Part shown: positions 9,055-16,494 of the stretch, piece by piece
Numbering within the stretch: the stretch's first letter is position 1
Layout: every line of letters starts with the position of its first letter
Notes under the pieces: model-generated
The model's input: only the letters and a program-made list of their open reading frames with translations
Database searches by the model: none
Told to the model about the DNA's origin: nothing
NCBI GenBank assembly: GCA_017409345.1
Contig: JAFQSX010000032.1
Span: 62,001 to 126,000 of the forward strand
DNA: 64,000 nucleotides
Source: Muribaculaceae bacterium
GTDB lineage: Bacteria > Bacteroidota > Bacteroidia > Bacteroidales > Muribaculaceae
Reading direction: 5' to 3'
Made by a program: the position numbers and the translations under genes

Positions 9055-9094
9055 TTTGAAGAGAAAAATATGCGATTTTTTTAGAATATAACTT

Positions 9095-9493
9095 ATGGCT
9101 GATTATCAGTTGTCAAATAGAAAGGAGTTGCGAGAAGAACGAAAAGTATTGCGGACTTTTGGCACGGCGGCAGAGGCTGTCTTATGGACGTCTCTAAAGG
9201 CGAGAAGACTTGATGGTTGGCGCTGGAGACGGCAATTCTCAATAGGAAGTTATATACTTGATTTTTATTGTCCGAAAGCTAAACTATGTATTGAACTTGA
9301 TGGTGCATCGCATTTTACTCCCTACGGGTTGGAAGCCGATAGCAATCGTAGCCAGTTCTTGTCGAAATTAGGGATTAGGGTGCTGAGGTTTGAAAATAGA
9401 GTGTTGAAGGAAACTCCGGAGTTAGTAATAGAAACAATTAGAAATGCATTAAATGAGGCGACTTGTGAGAATGTGCATTTTGATGGGGATTGA
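9095..9493 (+). CDS. DUF559 / Vsr-like endonuclease domain protein
   Basis: 132 residues, almost entirely one DUF559 domain of the PD-(D/E)XK nuclease fold. Visible motifs: Glu27 in the first helix (TAAEAVLW), Asp56 in IGSYILDFYCP, Glu67 and Asp69 in CIELDG, His73, and GIRVLRFENRVV-like strand at 93-103. These are the usual metal-binding residues, so the nuclease is probably active. No signal peptide. Such small stand-alone proteins are widespread, with no well established role. Here the gene sits exactly between inverted palindromic repeats, with the stop codon TGA directly followed by the right repeat. This argues that gene and repeats move or are kept together. No other repair or restriction gene is adjacent. 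Confidence 0.85.
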   Translation: MADYQLSNRKELREERKVLRTFGTAAEAVLWTSLKARRLDGWRWRRQFSIGSYILDFYCPKAKLCIELDGASHFTPYGLEADSNRSQFLSKLGIRVLRFENRVLKETPELVIETIRNALNEATCENVHFDGD

Positions 9494-9570
9494 CCCCTCC
9501 GGGGCTATGCCCCACCTCCCCTAAGGGCAGGGGAGGATTGCCGGGTTGATGCGCAAGGATGGTGATTGAT
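9494..9570. repeat. Palindromic repeat A, downstream copy (right terminal inverted repeat)
   Basis: Same 77-bp unit as 8887-8963, beginning on the base after the DUF559 stop codon. The second hairpin is more nearly perfect here (CCTCCCCT...AGGGG-type arms, 9515-9537). The conserved tail to 9570 contains GCCGGGTTGATGCGCAA. Confidence 0.85.
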
Positions 9571-9645
9571 TTCTCTAGAGCATTGTTCTAACTCATTTAA
9601 TGCTAGGGTTGATAGGTATGAGATTATAAATAAAAAATAAAAGTT

Positions 9646-11505
9646 ATGAAACTTAGAAATATTTTGTTGTTGTCGGCGGTAGTGTCGTTGAGTGCAATGG
9701 CGACGAAACCACAAGTAGATGTAGTAAATCCTCCTTATTGGTGGACAGGTATGGCACAAGATACATTGCAAGTGATGGTGCATGGCGAAGGTATTCGTGA
9801 TGCCGAAGTGTCGTTGGCCGATTACCCCGGAGTGCAGTTGGTTGATGTGTCGCGATTGGATAGCCCCAACTATCAATTCCTTTATTTTGTGGTAGGCGAT
9901 GACGCTCAGTCCGGAGAGATGAATCTCACATTCTCGCACGGGAATAAGAAAACAAAGATAAAATATGAACTAAAGGCTCGTGATCGTAAGCCTGAGGAAT
10001 ATGTGGGATTTGATGCGAGCGATGTGTTGTATCTCATCATGCCCGACCGTTTTGCAAATGGAAATCCCGAAAATGACAATGTGGCAACATTGAAAAATAA
10101 AACCGTGGCAGATAGAAGTAATCACAATGGACGCCACGGGGGAGATATTAAGGGGATTCAAGATCATCTCGATTATATTGATTCGCTTGGCGTTACTGCA
10201 ATATGGGTAAATCCGGTGCTAACTAATGATATGCCCGGAGGCGCATATCATGGATATGCTACTACCGATTATTATAATATCGACCCCCGATTTGGCACAA
10301 ATGAGGAGTGGAACACCCTTGTTGAAGAGGCTCACAAACGCGATATAAAAGTGGTGATGGATATGATATTTAACCATTGTGGGAGCGACCACTATTGGTT
10401 TGCTGATCGTCCCTCAAAGGATTGGTTTAACTTCCCCGACGGATATGTGCAAACAAACTATCGATTAACTACGATTCATGACCCTTATGTGAGTGAATAT
10501 GATAAGAAACGCACTACCGATGGTTGGTTTGTTGAGTCGATGCCCGATTTAAATCAAAACAATCCTCATCTGATGAAATATTTGGTGCAAAACTCTATAT
10601 GGTGGATTGAGTCGTCGAAAATTGATGGTATAAGAATGGATACCCACCCATATGCGTTTCTACAACCAATGGCACAATGGATTGATGCTGTGGAAAAGGA
10701 ATATCCTCATTATAATATAGTAGGGGAGTGCTGGTATGGAAATGAAGGTGGTGAAGCATTCTGGCAACGAGGTAGCAAGGTGTGTACCGAAGGCGATTCA
10801 AATCTTCCTACGGTGATGGACTTTGTGTTGTCGCAAACCGCTCGCAAGGCATTTAGTGAACAAACAAATCCATGGACCGGCTTGAATGCAATTTATGACC
10901 ATCTTTCACTCGACTATCTATTCCCTGAGCCTCAAAAAATTCTTACATTCTTGGATAATCATGATACCGACCGCTTTTTGCTTGAACAGCCCGAGGATTT
11001 GGGTTGGTGGAAACAAGCGCAAACATTTTTGCTCACTTCGCGCGGTATCCCTCAAATATATTATGGTACAGAATTGTTGATGAGTGGCTCGAAAGAGGGT
11101 AGCGATGGCTATGTGCGCCGCGATTTCCCCGGTGGATTCCCCGGCGATGAGACAAATGCGTTTACTGCCGAAGGTCGCACCGCTATGCAAAATGATGCAC
11201 ATGCATTTCTTACAAAGGTGCTTAATTGGCGAAAAGGTGAAGCGAATGAGGTGATTGCTAAGGGTTCGTTGAAACACTTTATGCCTCAGAATGGTATATA
11301 TGCTTATACTCGTAAATTTGGCGATAAAGAAATTCATGTGTTGATGAATGGCAATGACGAAGAGTTGACTACAACCATGGAGCGCACTCTCGAAGTAATG
11401 CCTATCGGTGCTGAATATAAAGATGCATTAACGGGAAATAAAGTGAAAATTGAAGAAGAAATGACCTTTGCTCCTCGTGCGATATATATTCTTCAAAACT
11501 TTTAA
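9646..11505 (+). CDS. GH13 alpha-amylase family enzyme, neopullulanase/cyclomaltodextrinase type (SusA-like)
   Basis: 619 residues, about the length of Bacteroides SusA. Signal peptide 1-19, then an N-terminal cyclomaltodextrinase-type beta domain (about 22-115), the GH13 barrel (about 120-530) and a C-terminal beta domain. Catalytic triad: nucleophile Asp332 in GIRMDTHPY, acid/base Glu361 in VGECWYG, and transition-state stabiliser Asp440 in FLDNHDTDR. The conserved DMIFNHCG is also present. The enzyme should cut alpha-1,4 bonds in maltooligosaccharides or cyclodextrins in the periplasm. There are no SusC/SusD genes here, so it is outside a classical starch utilisation locus. The phosphoesterase gene starts 5 nt after its stop, probably the same transcript. 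Confidence 0.92.
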   Translation: MKLRNILLLSAVVSLSAMATKPQVDVVNPPYWWTGMAQDTLQVMVHGEGIRDAEVSLADYPGVQLVDVSRLDSPNYQFLYFVVGDDAQSGEMNLTFSHGNKKTKIKYELKARDRKPEEYVGFDASDVLYLIMPDRFANGNPENDNVATLKNKTVADRSNHNGRHGGDIKGIQDHLDYIDSLGVTAIWVNPVLTNDMPGGAYHGYATTDYYNIDPRFGTNEEWNTLVEEAHKRDIKVVMDMIFNHCGSDHYWFADRPSKDWFNFPDGYVQTNYRLTTIHDPYVSEYDKKRTTDGWFVESMPDLNQNNPHLMKYLVQNSIWWIESSKIDGIRMDTHPYAFLQPMAQWIDAVEKEYPHYNIVGECWYGNEGGEAFWQRGSKVCTEGDSNLPTVMDFVLSQTARKAFSEQTNPWTGLNAIYDHLSLDYLFPEPQKILTFLDNHDTDRFLLEQPEDLGWWKQAQTFLLTSRGIPQIYYGTELLMSGSKEGSDGYVRRDFPGGFPGDETNAFTAEGRTAMQNDAHAFLTKVLNWRKGEANEVIAKGSLKHFMPQNGIYAYTRKFGDKEIHVLMNGNDEELTTTMERTLEVMPIGAEYKDALTGNKVKIEEEMTFAPRAIYILQNF

Positions 11506-11510
11506 AGTCA

Positions 11511-12014
11511 ATGAAAAAGATAGGGATATTATCTGATACACATTCTTGTTGGGATGATCGCTATGCCAAACATTTTGCCGGTTGTGATGAGATATGGCAT
11601 GCCGGTGATGTGGGGGATGTTGATGTGATACGTCGGTTGGAAGAGATAGCCCCAATCGTAAGGGCTGTATCAGGTAATATCGATCATGGCGAAGTGTGTC
11701 GTCGGTGTCGAGAGGTAGAATGTTTTGAAGTTGAGGGTGTAAAGGTGTGGATGACTCATATTGGAGGTTATCCCGGTCGCTATTCTCCGGGCGTAAAACG
11801 TATATTGTTTGAAAATCAAATAAATCTCATGGTTACGGGGCACTCTCATATTCTAAAGGTAATGTGGGATAAAGAAATCTCGGTCTTGCATATTAATCCC
11901 GGGGCAGCTGGCTATCATGGTTGGCAGAAGGAGCGTACGCTCGTTAGATTGGTGATTGATAACGGAGATATGCGTGATTTGGAAGTTATCGAGTTGGGAA
12001 AAGTTAAGTGTTGA
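11511..12014 (+). CDS. YfcE/MJ0936-family metallophosphoesterase
   Basis: 167-residue single-domain calcineurin-like phosphoesterase. Metal-binding motifs in order: SDTH (Asp9, His11), HAGDVGD, SGNID, MTHIGGYPGR and TGHSHI. It matches the small cytoplasmic YfcE/MJ0936 phosphodiesterases, whose physiological substrates are mostly unknown. It starts 5 nt after the amylase stop and is followed by a tiny membrane peptide gene and a SPOR lipoprotein gene, suggesting a four-gene operon without an obvious common theme. Confidence 0.9.
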   Translation: MKKIGILSDTHSCWDDRYAKHFAGCDEIWHAGDVGDVDVIRRLEEIAPIVRAVSGNIDHGEVCRRCREVECFEVEGVKVWMTHIGGYPGRYSPGVKRILFENQINLMVTGHSHILKVMWDKEISVLHINPGAAGYHGWQKERTLVRLVIDNGDMRDLEVIELGKVKC

Positions 12015-12028
12015 TAATAAAAGTGAAT

Positions 12029-12145
12029 ATGAGTAAGTGGGAGAATAAACCTTTGTGGGAGAAGGGACTATATTGGATAATATTATTGTTTCATGTTGTG
12101 GCTTTTGTTGTAATTGTATGGGCTTCGATTAATTGGTTTGAATGA
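12029..12145 (+). CDS. 38-residue single-pass membrane peptide
   Basis: A short frame from ATG 12029 to TGA 12143-12145. The N terminus is polar and Trp-rich (MSKWENKPLWEKGLY), followed by one hydrophobic helix of about 20 residues (WIILLFHVVAFVVIVWASI) and a short WFE end. This is the composition of a genuine bitopic micropeptide. It fills the 143-nt gap between phosphoesterase and SPOR lipoprotein genes in the same direction, and no other frame there is plausible. No strong ribosome binding site is visible. I do not recognise a family. Confidence 0.55.
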   Translation: MSKWENKPLWEKGLYWIILLFHVVAFVVIVWASINWFE

Positions 12146-12157
12146 CAAGGTGTTGAT

Positions 12158-12679
12158 ATGAAAATTATGAAGTTTTTTTGTATAATCTCGATATTGATGT
12201 TGGCGTTGGTTTCATGTAAAACGACTGAGAAGAATTATCGTGAAGCATACGAATTGGCCAAGGGGTCTGGGACCATTCAGGATACATTGATAGCGAATTT
12301 AATAGCCGCAGATCAAGCCCCGGTAGATGTAGAAGTTGCCGGAGGGGTAATGAAAATGCGCAAAGAGTTTGTCTCAATTGTTATGGATGAAGGAGTAACA
12401 AAAGATATGCTTAAGCGATATAATGTCGTTGTAGGACGTTTTCGTCAATTATTTAATGCTCGTTCGATGTCAAAACGAATGGCGTCGTTGGGATATCAAT
12501 CATTTCTAGTGGTTGATCGCACAACATCATATTTTGTTGTGGCTGCTTCTACCGATCAGCAAGAAGAAGCATTGGGATTGTATAATAAAATATTGTCCGA
12601 TAATCGAGTTGTGTATAAATCGCCATTTCCATGGGTGCTTGAACCGGCACAATATATTCGTCAAAAAAGCAGAAAATAG
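12158..12679 (+). CDS. SPOR-domain lipoprotein
   Basis: 173 residues. Signal peptide with lipobox LALVSC (Cys20) predicts a lipid anchor. After a polar linker, residues about 88-150 fit a SPOR domain (YNVVVGRFRQ...YFVVAAST-type strand/helix pattern). SPOR domains bind denuded septal peptidoglycan, so the protein is probably an envelope protein at division sites. Last gene of the amylase operon; a long hairpin terminator follows about 210 nt downstream. Confidence 0.75.
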   Translation: MKIMKFFCIISILMLALVSCKTTEKNYREAYELAKGSGTIQDTLIANLIAADQAPVDVEVAGGVMKMRKEFVSIVMDEGVTKDMLKRYNVVVGRFRQLFNARSMSKRMASLGYQSFLVVDRTTSYFVVAASTDQQEEALGLYNKILSDNRVVYKSPFPWVLEPAQYIRQKSRK

Positions 12680-12888
12680 CAAAAAGATGCTAAATAACAT
12701 TATTATGTGGCATTTTAGTGGCTGCTGTATTGAGAAAAATGCATTAAATGGAAAATTTTATGGAAAAATGTTTGGTCGATTAAATAATTTTATATATTTT
12801 TGGGGTAGATAATAAGACAAATACTTTTTTTGCCTCAAAAAAACGACCGTTTTTTCAAAATATATATGTTTTTATAGATTGTAGATTT

Positions 12889-12928
12889 AAAGTGAGCGTT
12901 ATCGTGAGATAATGCTCACTTTGCTTTT
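12889..12928 (+). terminator. Intrinsic terminator
   Basis: A 15-bp stem, 12889-12903 paired with 12908-12922 around a GTGA loop, followed by TGCTTTT. The likely end of the amylase operon transcript, although about 210 nt past the last stop codon. Confidence 0.75.
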
Positions 12929-12993
12929 ATTAACAATTGTAGCTTGTGCGTGAAAAATATCATGGCATATTTGCAAAATTCAAAACTTCATAT

Positions 12994-13001
12994 TAACTTT
13001 G
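12994..13001 (+). promoter_or_regulatory. -7 promoter box for tRNA-Leu
   Basis: TAACTTTG, 42 nt before the first base of the tRNA. Confidence 0.65.
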
Positions 13002-13043
13002 CGTCACTTTTTGGTGGGATTACAAAATTCTGCTGATAAAGTT

Positions 13044-13127
13044 GCTCGAATGGTGGAATGGTAGACACGAAGGACTTAAAATCCTTTGGCTATTGCAGCT
13101 GTGCGGGTTCAAGTCCCGCTTCGAGTA
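13044..13127 (+). tRNA. tRNA-Leu (anticodon TAA)
   Basis: 84-nt class II tRNA with acceptor GCTCGAA/TTCGAGT (G1-U72 wobble), D arm TGGTGGAATGGTAGACACG, anticodon stem AAGGA/TCCTT around CTTAAAA, a long variable arm, T arm GCGGGTTCAAGTCCCGC and discriminator A. CCA is not encoded. Anticodon TAA decodes UUA/UUG. Confidence 0.95.
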
Positions 13128-13134
13128 CGAAGAG

Positions 13135-13165
13135 TCCTCCAAATGTATTTTTGGAGGATTTTTTT
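13135..13165 (+). terminator. Terminator after tRNA-Leu
   Basis: Stem TCCTCCAAA (13135-13143) with its complement ending at 13158, followed by seven T. Confidence 0.85.
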
Positions 13166-13190
13166 GATTAATAAATGAAAGAATGAAAAT

Positions 13191-13442
13191 ATGAGATATA
13201 GTTTTAGAACTCAGGGAACATGTAGCCGAGTTATTGAGTTGGATATAGAGAATGGAGTAGTATCAAATGTCGTCTTTTATGGCGGTTGTGATGGAAATTT
13301 AAAAGGTATATCTCAATTGGTTGAAGGGATGCAGGTGTCAGAAGTTATATCTCGATTGAAGGGGATTAGATGTGGCACAAAGCCAACTTCGTGCCCTGAT
13401 CAATTGGCAACTGCACTAGAACAGGTTGTGTCAATCAAATAA
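13191..13442 (+). CDS. TSCPD domain protein (TIGR03905 family)
   Basis: 83 residues that match the small TSCPD proteins. Four spaced cysteines are visible (Cys11 in GTCSR, Cys33 in GGCDG, Cys61 and Cys68 in IRCGTKPTSCPDQLA), likely binding metal. The TSCPD domain also occurs at the C terminus of some ribonucleotide reductases, but the role of the stand-alone form is not established. It starts 25 nt after the tRNA-Leu terminator. Cytoplasmic, no signal. Confidence 0.85.
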   Translation: MRYSFRTQGTCSRVIELDIENGVVSNVVFYGGCDGNLKGISQLVEGMQVSEVISRLKGIRCGTKPTSCPDQLATALEQVVSIK

Positions 13443-13546
13443 ATTATAGAGTAGATTGTTGGTCAAGTTTTATAGGAGAAATGATTTATAGATAAAAATG
13501 TTGATAATTAATTGTTTGATAATTATGTCAAACTAAAAATAATATC

Positions 13547-13554
13547 TAAATTTG
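13547..13554 (+). promoter_or_regulatory. -7 promoter box for the paired membrane protein operon
   Basis: TAAATTTG, about 100 nt before the ATG at 13655. Confidence 0.5.
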
Positions 13555-13654
13555 CGATATATATATAATGGCTGTATTGTTGTTAAATTAAGCCTGTTTG
13601 AGAATACAAATTATAGCCACACTAATCAAAGAAAATAAATTAGGACAAAATAAA

Positions 13655-15601
13655 ATGGAAAAGTTTAAGAATTTAAAAGTCGTTATTTCCGGTCAATTTG
13701 GAAATGGCGCTGAATATAAATATGGGTATCCTTTAGTTCCAAATACCGATGATCCACAAAATAACTGGATTAAGATGGATATGGTGGAGAAGGATCCGCT
13801 AGATGCTCGAAATTATTTTCCACAAGTTGCAGGTCCTATTTATAAAATGAGAGTGTCAACCTATGGTTCTTATTATGCATTGGTCGCTCCTTGTAAATAT
13901 GATACATCAGGTCGAAATGGCTATTATAGCATTACACTTTTTGTGGCAAAGGGTACAAAATATACCGGTCGTCAAGTGAGAATGACTCTTAATGCGCTTA
14001 ATGTGCTTTTGTATGAAGCAAATAACTTTGATGAATCAGCATCAACATTGGTCGAACAATGTTTTGAACAAAATGGTTGGTCAACCGAAGCGCAAGAACA
14101 ATTGATTATGCCGGTTAAATCGGTCCCTGCATATAAGGATGCTTATCGTGAATATGAAACCGAAGATGATCTTGACACTATAATGCAATATTCAATGCAA
14201 CCCGAGTATACCGGATGTCGTTGGATTTATCTAGTAGAAACAGGTGTTGAACCTGAATCGCAATTGTCAAAATTGACTACTCGTATTAGAATGAGATATG
14301 ATATTGAATGTCCTAATGAGGATATAAAAGTAAATAAAGCAGCAACAATTGATGGTGATTTATTGAATATCGTATATGGAAAACCAAATTTTGATGACTA
14401 TACTGTGTCGGTAAAAGTTGGGACTCCTGAATCAAAGAAATATCTCAATTATGCAGCCGGAAAAGTTGTGGTTAAGTCGGCCGAAGAAGCAGGTATCGTT
14501 TTTGAAAAGTCAATTAGAGTGTTGCTTTTTGATACTGATGGAAAGGCTATAAAGACAATTCCTAGAATAACTGTAAATGATGTCCCTTCTCCCGGTTCGG
14601 TAGTAAAAGTGAAAGATTCGGATTTGGGCTCAAAATTGCATATTAAAATCGTCGCCGGTCTTTATGAAGATGCGGAAGATGAGATAGACGCTAACCTATT
14701 GGTTAAGGCTCCTCAAATGAGGGTTACATTGAAGCCTCGTGTGGGAGGAGTGAAATTAAATGTCAATATAGGTGGCAAGGAGTTCTCATGTGTTGAAACC
14801 GTCAGTCCTTCCGACCCATTAAGCCAGAGTTTGCAAAGAGGCACCTTTAATGGATATAAGGTGACTCGTCGTCAAAATACCGATGAATATGATATTGATG
14901 TAACATCAGGTCGTTCGGCTGCAGTAGGGGGAGGATCTCGTATTTCTCCTCGAGGAGGAGATGATTCTAATCGTAATCCCATATTTGCTCGCATAATTTT
15001 AATTGTAGTTACATTTGCTATTGGTATAGGCGCAGGTGTTATTCTCGGTCTTTCGTTGTCTTCTACCGAAGAGTCGGCAAATACTGAAAATGTAGAGATG
15101 GCGGATTCTGTGAAGCCTGAAGAATCGGCACTCATTGACACAAAAAAGGATGTTGTAGTGCAAGAAGAGGTACAACCCGAAGAGGTTAAAGTGGAAGAAC
15201 CTGCTGAGGAGCCGAAACAAGAAGAAACGCCAACAGAAGAACCTAAACCAGCAGAAACTACGGCCGTACCAACCGTAAATGCAATAAAATATGAAACATT
15301 GACTGCTGATGAAAAAGCCGATTTGGCATATCTTAAGAAGGCTGATAAGTGGGAGCCAACAAAAGTGAAATCGCAACGCTTCAAAGATATGTTTACTCAA
15401 CTCAATAATGGTAACATTGATTGTTTAGTGCCATTGTTTAGTGGATTGGCTGACGAGCATGTGAATGGATATGCCAAGGCGGTAGTGAAAAATATTCCAA
15501 ATCTATCGGCTGACCAAAAAGAAAAGTCAAAGAAGTATCTTAAGGTAAACGACAAAGGATATATCCCCATGTCGTGGGCCGCAAAGAATGTTGGCAAATA
15601 A
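13655..15601 (+). CDS. Unrecognised bitopic membrane protein with large N-terminal region and C-terminal domain shared with the next gene
   Basis: 648 residues from the ATG at 13655; the frame extends upstream to a TTG at 13598 that is a less likely start. There is no signal peptide. Residues 1-435 form a large, probably cytoplasmic region in which I recognise no family; it looks like two or more mixed alpha/beta or beta-sandwich domains. A Gly/Arg/Ser linker leads to one transmembrane helix (about 445-468, ARIILIVVTFAIGIGAGVIL). Then comes a Glu/Pro/Lys-rich spacer (about 470-540) and a compact C-terminal domain (about 545-648) with KVKSQRFKDMFTQLNNGNID and MSWAAK motifs. The same helix, spacer and domain recur in the next gene, 17 nt downstream. 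Topology suggests cytoplasmic N terminus and extracytoplasmic C-terminal domain. Confidence 0.75.
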   Translation: MEKFKNLKVVISGQFGNGAEYKYGYPLVPNTDDPQNNWIKMDMVEKDPLDARNYFPQVAGPIYKMRVSTYGSYYALVAPCKYDTSGRNGYYSITLFVAKGTKYTGRQVRMTLNALNVLLYEANNFDESASTLVEQCFEQNGWSTEAQEQLIMPVKSVPAYKDAYREYETEDDLDTIMQYSMQPEYTGCRWIYLVETGVEPESQLSKLTTRIRMRYDIECPNEDIKVNKAATIDGDLLNIVYGKPNFDDYTVSVKVGTPESKKYLNYAAGKVVVKSAEEAGIVFEKSIRVLLFDTDGKAIKTIPRITVNDVPSPGSVVKVKDSDLGSKLHIKIVAGLYEDAEDEIDANLLVKAPQMRVTLKPRVGGVKLNVNIGGKEFSCVETVSPSDPLSQSLQRGTFNGYKVTRRQNTDEYDIDVTSGRSAAVGGGSRISPRGGDDSNRNPIFARIILIVVTFAIGIGAGVILGLSLSSTEESANTENVEMADSVKPEESALIDTKKDVVVQEEVQPEEVKVEEPAEEPKQEETPTEEPKPAETTAVPTVNAIKYETLTADEKADLAYLKKADKWEPTKVKSQRFKDMFTQLNNGNIDCLVPLFSGLADEHVNGYAKAVVKNIPNLSADQKEKSKKYLKVNDKGYIPMSWAAKNVGK

Positions 15602-15618
15602 GTAAATAGTCTATACTG

Positions 15619-16332
15619 ATGTCGATTGATTTAAATAAATACATTGATGCGTTTCGTCGGGGGATTGCCAATGTGGGGAAAAACTTCACAACGGATGATG
15701 AGAGCCCGGATGTTAAAGGCAAAGGTGATTTAATTAAATATAATCCCTATTTAGCGAAAATTGCTATTGTAGTTGTTATCTTTGTTGTTGGTTTTGCTGC
15801 GGGTGTAATGTTAGAACGCTCAATGTCAATGCCTGAAGGAGATGTGGTTTTGGCTCAAGAAGAAAGTGCTGAAGATGCATTGAAAAACGAATTGGCTGGC
15901 GAAGTCGAAACGGAATCACAACCTATGCAGCAAAGCGAACAGAAGACTGTAGAAGAACCTAAAGCGCAAACAACTCCTACACCAGTAGTGGCACAAAGTA
16001 GTGCTAAATCTTTTGATTCGTTGACTGCTGAAGAACAAAACGATGTAAAATGCCTCAAAGCTGACGATGTGTGGTCTTCTTCGAAAGTAAAGTCTCAACG
16101 CTTTAAAAATATGTTTGCACAACTCAATAGTGGCAATATCGATTGCTTGGATGCGACATTTAATGGTTATTCCAAAGAGCATATTAATGGATATGTGGTA
16201 AATGTTATTTCAAGTATAAAAAAACTAACCCCCGAAGAGCGTGAAAAAGCAAAAAAATATCTTCGTGAAGATGATGGCGGTGAGATAAAAATGTCGTGGG
16301 CTGCCAAGAAAATAGGCGAAATGGCAAAATAA
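15619..16332 (+). CDS. Bitopic membrane protein sharing its C-terminal domain with the upstream gene
   Basis: 237 residues. A short basic cytoplasmic head (1-44), one transmembrane helix (about 45-65, YLAKIAIVVVIFVVGFAAGV), an acidic/Gln/Pro-rich spacer (about 70-128) and a C-terminal domain (about 130-237). That domain aligns along its length with the end of the upstream protein: KVKSQRFKNMFAQLNSGNID, EHINGY, KKYL and MSWAAKK are shared nearly word for word. It looks like a partial duplicate of the upstream gene that lacks its 440-residue N-terminal part. The two are surely co-transcribed (17-nt gap) and probably assemble together. No function recognised. Confidence 0.75.
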   Translation: MSIDLNKYIDAFRRGIANVGKNFTTDDESPDVKGKGDLIKYNPYLAKIAIVVVIFVVGFAAGVMLERSMSMPEGDVVLAQEESAEDALKNELAGEVETESQPMQQSEQKTVEEPKAQTTPTPVVAQSSAKSFDSLTAEEQNDVKCLKADDVWSSSKVKSQRFKNMFAQLNSGNIDCLDATFNGYSKEHINGYVVNVISSIKKLTPEEREKAKKYLREDDGGEIKMSWAAKKIGEMAK

Positions 16333-16361
16333 CGAAAAAGCAATTAAATCTTAATATATCA

Positions 16362-16398
16362 CGAGTCTGTATATATAATGATACAGACTCGCGTTGTA
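16362..16398 (+). terminator. Hairpin terminator after the paired membrane protein genes
   Basis: Perfect 11-bp stem CGAGTCTGTAT (16362-16372) with ATACAGACTCG (16381-16391); the T tract after it is weak. Confidence 0.6.
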
Positions 16399-16494
16399 TT
16401 TAGAGGGGATTTGGACGTTTGGATGCAGAACTTTTAAAGGGGCATTAATTTGGTTTGTTTAGTTGTTTACAAAAAAAACATAAATTGGTTGTTA

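Larger units (their letters stand above)
9014..9537 (+). mobile_element. Candidate minimal mobile element: DUF559 gene between inverted palindromic ends
   Basis: The region from repeat B (9014) to the second hairpin of the downstream repeat A (9537) is about 524 bp and holds one gene, the DUF559 endonuclease-like protein, whose stop codon abuts the right end. The ends are inverted relative to each other. I see no transposase and no clear target-site duplication. A further copy of the right-end sequence lies upstream at 8887. Designating it mobile is inference. Confidence 0.5.
12680..13043. other. Intergenic region between the SPOR gene and tRNA-Leu
   Basis: 364 bp, very AT-rich. It holds a strong hairpin terminator (12889-12928) and the tRNA-Leu promoter. 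I see no convincing coding frame in the first 200 bp. Confidence 0.6.

Noticed and set aside
8887-9570. Repeats A and B as a CRISPR array
   Set aside because: Only two direct copies 600 bp apart and one inverted copy, with no regular spacers and no cas genes.
9646-11505. Start of a starch utilisation (Sus) locus
   Set aside because: Only the SusA-like amylase is present; there are no SusC/SusD-type genes or SusR-type regulator in the following genes.
14872-15384. 170-codon minus-strand frame
   Set aside because: Lies antisense within the low-complexity spacer and C-terminal domain of the 648-residue protein; its Ser/Thr/Phe-rich composition mirrors the Glu/Lys/Pro codons of the other strand.
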